From JBEBXQ01 sp040391535 (GTDB taxonomy: Bacteria; Bacteroidota; Bacteroidia; Cytophagales; Spirosomataceae): a stretch of DNA of 20,775 nucleotides. The notes under the pieces are model-generated. The model saw nothing but the letters and a program-made list of their open reading frames with translations. It ran no database searches and was not told where the DNA came from. The translations under genes were made by a program, and so were the position numbers. This document shows, in pieces, positions 15,454 through 20,775 of the stretch (within the stretch, counting starts at the first letter, position 1; each line of letters begins with the position of its first letter). The stretch is from contig JBEBXQ010000091.1 in NCBI GenBank assembly GCA_040391535.1, positions 1 through 20,775 on the forward strand, given 5' to 3'.

Positions 15454-17895
15454 TTACCGGGTCACTTTACCCGCTCTGATGATCCATATCTCACTTACCT
15501 GAACACCCCTTTCCACGTCTCTGCAATCCCAGCTGAAGGTTACGTTTCCATCCGCAGTAGCGGTATAAGGAATCGCAAACTCCCGTTCAGGCTCATCGCC
15601 TACCTGAAGATAATCATGAATAAGGGCACCGTCATCAGTCATAAGCCTTATACCTGATTTAAATCTTCCTGAATATACAATCCGCATTTTATACCGGTAA
15701 TCCGGATCAAGCTCATTATACACAATTTTTAAGGGGACTTCATATATCGCCTCCACCTGGCTCAGCCATTCTTTAGGTGCTACGGCAACCTTCACCGGCA
15801 CTCCAGGCACCTGCATAAACCACTTCTCCCCACTCAGATTCATACCATAGCCCGTCCGGGGTGACTGCAGGCTGCCCGGGTCTTTTTCCCAGGGGAGCCC
15901 TTTTACTACCCGGTGCCATGATGCGGCATTCCCGAAATGATCATAATACCCTCCCGGTCCAGGGTCCGTTCTATGAAGCACCTGATGTATGGCTTGGGAC
16001 TGATCCTTACCGGAAGGCAGCTTTTCAATACGGCGGATCTGATCTGACAGCCAGGGCGCGTTATTTAACGGGTACCGGATAAAATCTATAAAATTACCCC
16101 GTCCTGACATCGCGCCATGTTTTCCGATCGTCAGTTGTGAACCAATACTCTCATACAGGGCATCGGCCAGATCCAGGCATTTCTGCAACCATTCCTGGCG
16201 TACGGGTTCCTTCCAGCCCTGTTCAAGTGTTGTTTTAGCCTGTACCAGCCTCTCCGCAGGAGATTGCAGAGTATCTGACAATTGCCTCAGCGCCATTTGC
16301 TCAAGATGCGTTTCATAAATCAGCCTTTCTCGCGTATAGGCATCATAATAGGCCCGTATAAGCCCCATCTGAAAACGGAAATTCTGCTGTAGTGCTACAG
16401 GTGCTTTCCTTTCCATTTCCTGCCATGCCCACAGTGTACTTTCTACCTGATGATGGTGTCCCAGCAAGTCCCCTTTCTGGTTTTCTTCCAATGCAAGAAT
16501 GGCCTGTGCCCCCTGCCCGGCAAATTCAGGCCCGAAAAAGAAACGGGCATAATCCTGCAGGGTTTCCGTTACATCTGTATCCGGGTTCCAGTCCTGATCA
16601 CTCCAGATAAACTTATTCACGTCATCGTTGGTACCTTCCGAATAACTGATACTGCCGATACAGTCCTGAGCGAGATCATTATGAAAAAGTTTCTGATCAA
16701 CCGGCCGGGGATTCACGGGTTCTCTTCCCAGCGTCCGGGCCCAGACGGGGTCCCAGAAGGGTACCGGATACTGGCAGGCTATCATATGGGAAATATCAGG
16801 ATAGTTGCGGATCGGCAGCTCCACTTTGAGAGAAGCCTTGATTGTTGCCATCGGCAGCTTCACCCACGGGCCAAAGACCAGTCCGCCCAGCCAGACAGGT
16901 TTTTGATTAACCTTCTGAAAAAAAGCATCAAACCATGCCTGATTAGGTTCAAAAGACTGGGGAGACAACCATATTTTTGCACGGGGATGATGCTTATGCA
17001 ATACTGTCGCCATCTTTTCCATCCAGGCAAACAGTTCCTCGGGATGCAGGTCACCGGGATCGCCTCCCGGTACAAAAACGGCATCAAGTTTCGGGACTTC
17101 TTTGAAAACAGCCTCCCTTTCGTCAAGCTCTTTCTGAATCGTCTTCGGATCGCTATAATCCTTTTCCAGATTGGGATACCACATCCAGACATCCAACCCA
17201 TAGGATTTCCCAATGCGGGACTGCTCCTTTACCATTTCTATTGCAGGCAGTTTCATGTGCCCGCTGGTAGGTTTGTCGTCTGTGCGCGGAGGCAGAATTT
17301 CAATACTGTTTGCACCGAATATGGCAAGCTCACGGATATACTGATCAAACTGAGCTACCGTAAAGGCATCATATGAATTGGTTTTGGGACGATAACCCAG
17401 CTGATGCCCGCGCAACGCATAACGCGGAGCGGAGGTCAGTGAGGCCTTCTCCCCGATATATATTTTACCGGCAGAGATCTCCGCTTTCCGCAAAAACCTC
17501 CCGGTGCCATAGAGCAGGCCTCTCGCATCTTTTCCGATGATGACTACCGATTGCTCCTGAACATCAACATGTAAATGATACCCTTCTGCTTTTAAAGCAG
17601 GTAGTGAAGAAAGTTTATTTTTAAAGCGGGCAGGTAATCTGGTCATATCCTTTTCCAGCGCTAAAATAATATAACCTCCGTTGCCTGTACGGTTCACTTC
17701 TTTTAGCTGAATACCGCTTCGCTTTTCCACTTCCTGTAGCAGTATTTCTTTGGTTCTCAGCACCACCTGCGGATCGGACGTCGTGGAAAATAAAGCCGCC
17801 GCGCTTATATCCACTGTATTTTGCCCTATTCCCTGAAAGCCCGTCAGCGCCAGGCAGGCCAACATCGCGCATAACCATAAACTTTTTCGCATCAT
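15454..17895 (-). CDS. Large secreted glycoside hydrolase, GH20/GH67-like
   Basis: The 813-residue protein has a signal peptide (residues 1 to about 25). An alpha/beta domain of the kind preceding the catalytic barrel in GH20 hexosaminidases and GH67 glucuronidases follows (about 30-150), with the hallmark GKDARGLLYGTGRFLR. After APRYALRGHQLGYR comes a TIM barrel (about 155-470) containing IFGANSIEILPPRTDD, FVPGGDPGDLHPEELFAW (about 275-290, acidic residues that may be catalytic) and SYSEGTNDDVNKF (about 415-430). A helical region and a C-terminal beta-rich domain (about 650-813) complete it. The standard GH20 Asp-Glu pair is not obvious, so hexosaminidase activity should not be assumed. It probably attacks a plant or microbial glycan in the periplasm or outside the cell, and the aldolase gene follows 24 bp downstream. 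Fold confident; specificity unknown. Confidence 0.75.
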   Translation of the reverse strand: MMRKSLWLCAMLACLALTGFQGIGQNTVDISAAALFSTTSDPQVVLRTKEILLQEVEKRSGIQLKEVNRTGNGGYIILALEKDMTRLPARFKNKLSSLPALKAEGYHLHVDVQEQSVVIIGKDARGLLYGTGRFLRKAEISAGKIYIGEKASLTSAPRYALRGHQLGYRPKTNSYDAFTVAQFDQYIRELAIFGANSIEILPPRTDDKPTSGHMKLPAIEMVKEQSRIGKSYGLDVWMWYPNLEKDYSDPKTIQKELDEREAVFKEVPKLDAVFVPGGDPGDLHPEELFAWMEKMATVLHKHHPRAKIWLSPQSFEPNQAWFDAFFQKVNQKPVWLGGLVFGPWVKLPMATIKASLKVELPIRNYPDISHMIACQYPVPFWDPVWARTLGREPVNPRPVDQKLFHNDLAQDCIGSISYSEGTNDDVNKFIWSDQDWNPDTDVTETLQDYARFFFGPEFAGQGAQAILALEENQKGDLLGHHHQVESTLWAWQEMERKAPVALQQNFRFQMGLIRAYYDAYTRERLIYETHLEQMALRQLSDTLQSPAERLVQAKTTLEQGWKEPVRQEWLQKCLDLADALYESIGSQLTIGKHGAMSGRGNFIDFIRYPLNNAPWLSDQIRRIEKLPSGKDQSQAIHQVLHRTDPGPGGYYDHFGNAASWHRVVKGLPWEKDPGSLQSPRTGYGMNLSGEKWFMQVPGVPVKVAVAPKEWLSQVEAIYEVPLKIVYNELDPDYRYKMRIVYSGRFKSGIRLMTDDGALIHDYLQVGDEPEREFAIPYTATADGNVTFSWDCRDVERGVQVSEIWIIRAGKVTR

Positions 17896-18200
17896 GTTAT
17901 TTTATACAAATAATCCTGAACAAAATTATATTATTATCATTCATGGAGATTGCCGGGATTTAGCTTGTTAGTGTAGGATGTTAGCGGGAGGCGGGTGTTT
18001 CGTTATTTTATTCTCTTCTTCGGTTCCCTTCCCGAATAGGTCATAAATTTACATTTTGCAGTTTTCTCATATGCTTGTTGTATCCAAAATCCTTTTTGTA
18101 AACATTGCCTTCAAGGCTTAAGCACTGTTATATAATTTACTTGTAATTGGCAGATCAGTCCTTCTCCCGAACCTTGATTTATAGTTCTTTATATCGTGAA
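17896..18200. other. Intergenic region upstream of the glycoside hydrolase
   Basis: This 305-bp gap between dinD and the hydrolase contains the hydrolase promoter candidate and, at its right edge, a 7-bp inverted repeat (ATAGTTC, 18181-18187, and GAACTAT, 18198-18204) that overlaps the dinD stop and may act as its terminator. No convincing gene is seen. Confidence 0.55.
17921..17928 (-). promoter_or_regulatory. Candidate -7 promoter element of the hydrolase-aldolase operon
   Basis: On the minus strand TAATTTTG fits TAnnTTTG exactly, 25 bp before the start codon of the glycoside hydrolase. The surrounding sequence is AT-rich and no clear -33 TTG is present. Confidence 0.35.
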
Positions 18201-19058
18201 CTATTTGGTTTTCCCCGACCCTGGCAATTTTTTTTGTTCAGTTTTCTTTTCCAGTTTTTTAATACTTTCAGTAGCAGGTAAATCTTCCGGCATAGTACCT
18301 CCTAGTTCCTGAATGGTTTGACGTACCTTTTTACCCACTTCAAAATGAGTTCTATTGGCATTCTGTTTTCCCTTTATTTCTTCACGTCTGAGTTTTTCTT
18401 CCGTTTGCGTAGCACGGAATAAATTAGCTGCTAATTCCGTACTATCCATATGGTCTAAGATCTGCTGGCTTTTCTTGAGTCCTTTTTGCTGATGAATTGC
18501 TTTTGCATCTAAGCCCCCATATAGCCCCTGATATCCGTGATTTTGAAAAATAGCATAATCTTTAGGTTCAATAACACCTGCATTTTTTGCAGCAGCTGCC
18601 AGTTGCATATTGTGTTTCGTCATTTCATTACGAAGAAAAAGCCTTTTTTCTTCCTGAGTATCCAGACGATTATACGCATCTAAACTTTGAATTTCCTGAA
18701 TGCGGGTTTGTATTGCAAAATAGGTTTGTCCTAAAGCTACTGCTTCCTTGCCGGGATCAGCATTCTGAACAATCAGATAGCAGAAATAGCGGGATAATCT
18801 GAAGCTTGGATATGCTTTCTGAGCACCTTTTCCTAAATCTATCATCTCGTTAGCTTTAACGATATGATATTCTACGGGCTGGCCACTATTTATGCAGGCT
18901 TCCTTAGCCTTATTAATAACACTTGAAAAATTTCTGAAATCAGTATATTCTAATACTTTAGATAACTGACGAGCATACCAGAATTCGCTATTATCTGCAT
19001 CTGTATGTTTTATTTGCTCAAAAAGAGAGTGTGTATGAGGGATAAATTCTTTTGCCAT
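18201..19058 (-). CDS. dinD: DinD-like DNA-damage-inducible protein
   Basis: The 285-residue cytosolic protein is collinear with E. coli DinD over its length as far as I can recall that sequence. Shared blocks are WYARQLSKVLEY (27-38, the BRO-N-like DNA-binding part), LSRYFCYLIVQNADP (88-102), GQTYFAIQTR (110-119), the FQNHGYQGLYGGLD block (171-184), ELAANLFRATQTEEKL (208-223) and RQTIQELGGTMPEDLP near the end. E. coli DinD is LexA-controlled and its protein inhibits RecA activities. The C-terminal tail is Lys-rich. No LexA-like palindrome is recognised upstream. The gene is isolated between a 305-bp gap and a 903-bp AT-rich region, and the strong similarity across phyla together with patchy occurrence suggests horizontal transfer. 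Identity is confident; regulation in this host is unknown. Confidence 0.92.
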   Translation of the reverse strand: MAKEFIPHTHSLFEQIKHTDADNSEFWYARQLSKVLEYTDFRNFSSVINKAKEACINSGQPVEYHIVKANEMIDLGKGAQKAYPSFRLSRYFCYLIVQNADPGKEAVALGQTYFAIQTRIQEIQSLDAYNRLDTQEEKRLFLRNEMTKHNMQLAAAAKNAGVIEPKDYAIFQNHGYQGLYGGLDAKAIHQQKGLKKSQQILDHMDSTELAANLFRATQTEEKLRREEIKGKQNANRTHFEVGKKVRQTIQELGGTMPEDLPATESIKKLEKKTEQKKLPGSGKTK

Positions 19059-19961
19059 AATACCTTATGTTATAGAATCATTGAGGCTGATTTACAATTT
19101 TTATATCAAACTTGTCTTTATGCTTCTATTTGCTTCCAATTTCAGATTTATGAATTGACTATTTAGCTAAGCATATATCTGAAAATCAACATTATAAATA
19201 CAATTTACGTTAAAATAATAACAAACACTCTGAAATTATTTCATTTTGTACAACTATTGCCCGACCAATAAATATACACAATTACTGAAAAATTCATTGA
19301 TCGTTTATCAATCTGACCAGCATAGGAATCCAACTCATAATTATCCAAACCCTCAGCGGGATTAAGTTCATTATATACGCTAAGTTTTCACCAGGATTTG
19401 ATTGCAAGACGTTAGCTATTGTTTAATATCAGAGATCATTAGTGTCCCATAAAAATTAGGACGTAATTATTTCTATCCAAGAATGAAACAAGTTGAGAAA
19501 AAGCGAACTTATCCTTATGCCTTTGCTACCCTCTTTATGAGTAGCAAAGGTGTAAATTGAAATCCATTTAATTGAAATTAATATATAACTAACTATATAT
19601 CAAATACTTCAAATAACTTTATCGGATTTTAATGGAACAGCAATGATCAGAGATATTCAGTATTTCATTAAATACCTTCTTAATAATTATGGCTTATAAA
19701 AAACATATCATATCCTTTTTACATGGAATTAAGACATTCACTCAAAGTAAAATATCTTTAGAAAAGTTACTTTAAAGCTGGCTTATTCTTCAAAAATAAA
19801 ATAAATCAACACCCTGACATCAATACGGAATAATTACCAATACGCAACATACTATTTGGCTAAAGCTTGTGGATATTCTTCCGATCTTTTATAATTGAAA
19901 GATTAAAGGTAATTTGAGCTATATTAACCAACCCGTTAACAACCTGAACACATCCTGACCC
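19059..19961. other. 903-bp AT-rich gene-free region between divergent dinD and NYN genes
   Basis: Parts of this stretch are extremely AT-rich; 19561-19620 has only 9 G/C in 60 bases. It contains a perfect 10-bp inverted repeat (19520-19550), a smaller AT hairpin (ATATATA/TATATAT, 19581-19600), an insertion-sequence-end-like motif (19440-19463) and a 25-codon frame at 19483-19560. No protein domain, tRNA or CRISPR repeat is seen. Promoters of both flanking genes should lie at its ends, but no exact TAnnTTTG match was found for either. Confidence 0.6.
19520..19550. repeat. Perfect 10-bp inverted repeat
   Basis: CCTTTGCTAC (19520-19529) and GTAGCAAAGG (19541-19550) are exact reverse complements around an 11-nt loop (CCTCTTTATGA). 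It is the most GC-containing spot in this AT-rich region. No T-run follows, so it is not an evident terminator; it may be a protein-binding site, a structured RNA element or a relic of a mobile element. Confidence 0.6.
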
Positions 19962-20775
19962 ATGAGTGATACCAAATTCAATATCGCAGTATTAATAGAC
20001 GGAGATAATGCTCAGGCCAGACTGATCAAGGAAATTATTGAGGAAGTTTCCAAATACGGGAAGGCTACCATCCGTCGGATTTATGGTGACTGGACACAAC
20101 CTCAGATGAATAGCTGGAAGGAAATTATCAATCAGTATTCGATCAATCCTATTCAAAAGTTCTCTTACACTACCGGCAAAAATTCAACAGACAGCTCACT
20201 GATTATAGATGCCATGGACATCCTGCACGGACAGAATGTTGACGGGTTTTGTATCGTTTCCAGTGACAGCGATTATACCGGACTCGCTAAGCGTATCAGA
20301 GAAGACGGCTTATTTGTGATGGGTATCGGCCGTAAAACCACACCCATTGCATTTGTAAACTCCTGCGAGATTTTTACTTTCAGCGAGAACCTTGTTCATG
20401 AGCCTGTAAGGACAGAGCCGGTCAAGGAAACCCCGGCCAAAGGAAAAAATAAAATCAGTACAGCCGGTAAAACAAAAACCAGAAGCGTCGAAACCAAAGA
20501 AGTTAAAGAGCCGGAAACCGTTCACCTGCATACTAAGGATGATAAGTCACGGCTTGATCTGGAAATCATCGATAAAGCCTTTGAAATTTCTACCAATGAA
20601 GACGAAGAGGCCTATATTTCCAAGGTGGGGTCAGCCTTGCGAAAAATTGATCCCAGCTTCGACCCCAGAACCTATGGCTATAAAACGCTGACTCAGCTTT
20701 TTGAACATATTGACAAATACCAGATTGTCAGAAATGAAGTAAATGGCCTTAGCCACCCTATCCTGAAACTCAAAT
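19962..20775 (+). CDS. NYN-domain protein with C-terminal LOTUS/OST-HTH domain (3' end outside the window)
   Basis: The frame starts at ATG 19962 and remains open for 271 codons to the window edge, so the C terminus is missing. Residues 6-145 form a NYN (PIN-like, LabA/DUF88) nuclease domain: IAVLIDGDNAQ with Asp13 and Asp15, TTGKNSTDSSLIIDAMD with Asp77, and IVSSDSDYTGLAKRIRE with Asp102 and Asp104. These supply the usual acidic metal site, so RNase activity is plausible. A Lys/Glu-rich linker (about 147-195) leads to a LOTUS (OST-HTH) domain, a fold reported to bind RNA, notably G-rich or G-quadruplex RNA; it includes SALRKIDPSFDPRTYGYKTL (225-243) and LFEHIDKYQIV. Proteins of this NYN-LOTUS layout are widespread in bacteria, with poorly defined roles in RNA metabolism. 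It faces away from dinD across the AT-rich region. Confidence 0.9.
   Translation, partial: MSDTKFNIAVLIDGDNAQARLIKEIIEEVSKYGKATIRRIYGDWTQPQMNSWKEIINQYSINPIQKFSYTTGKNSTDSSLIIDAMDILHGQNVDGFCIVSSDSDYTGLAKRIREDGLFVMGIGRKTTPIAFVNSCEIFTFSENLVHEPVRTEPVKETPAKGKNKISTAGKTKTRSVETKEVKEPETVHLHTKDDKSRLDLEIIDKAFEISTNEDEEAYISKVGSALRKIDPSFDPRTYGYKTLTQLFEHIDKYQIVRNEVNGLSHPILKLK

Noticed and set aside
16450..17376. 308-codon plus-strand frame opposite the glycoside hydrolase gene
   Set aside because: It lies wholly within the antisense of a well-supported gene and its translation lacks any domain pattern.
1..20775. CRISPR arrays, tRNA or rRNA genes
   Set aside because: No regularly spaced direct repeats, cloverleaf-like sequences or rRNA segments were recognised on either strand by eye.

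Overview
The window looks like chromosomal DNA of a Bacteroidota bacterium, most likely a Cytophagales/Dyadobacter-type genome (genus is inference). Supporting signs: outer-membrane proteins ending in Phe; DUF2490, DUF1080, DUF6807 and bacillithiol-type YtxJ proteins; no evident Shine-Dalgarno sequences; and several matches to the Bacteroidota -7 promoter element TAnnTTTG. Nearly everything is on the minus strand. The exceptions are an aldo/keto reductase (3421-4293) and a NYN-domain protein that runs off the right edge. I saw no rRNA, tRNA, CRISPR array or intact mobile element.

Left part (1-3178, minus): a cell-envelope group. It holds a POTRA/beta-barrel protein of the BamA/TamA (Omp85) type, a lipoprotein, a DUF2490 beta-barrel protein and the start of another secreted protein. 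A lone plus-strand YdhF-type aldo/keto reductase follows, separated from the next operon by a strong bidirectional terminator.

Sugar operon (8142 to 4352, minus): a secreted protein with two DUF1080 domains (3-keto-glycoside hydrolase/lyase type), a Gfo/Idh/MocA oxidoreductase with a twin-arginine-like leader, and a secreted DUF6807 protein. The set suggests extracytoplasmic oxidation and cleavage of glycosides through 3-keto intermediates.

Redox cluster (14131 to 8367, minus): a secreted ankyrin-repeat protein, then DUF2271, a PepSY-membrane/flavodoxin/ferredoxin-reductase fusion, ApbE flavin transferase and YtxJ. The DUF2271, reductase and ApbE genes are separated by 6 and 1 bp. The fusion can carry electrons from cytoplasmic NAD(P)H through FAD, FMN and probably haem to the periplasm. 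ApbE attaches FMN to periplasmic proteins, and the DUF2271 protein has a TGAS motif that could be its target. This is the most system-like part of the window.

Carbohydrate pair (17895 to 14608, minus): a large secreted GH20/GH67-like glycoside hydrolase and, 24 bp on, a HpcH/HpaI-family aldolase.

Right end (17896-20775): a DinD homologue (minus) and a NYN-LOTUS (OST-HTH) protein (plus, truncated by the window) flank a 903-bp, very AT-rich gene-free stretch. That stretch holds a perfect 10-bp inverted repeat and a possible insertion-sequence end relic, and it looks like an accessory or recombination-prone site.
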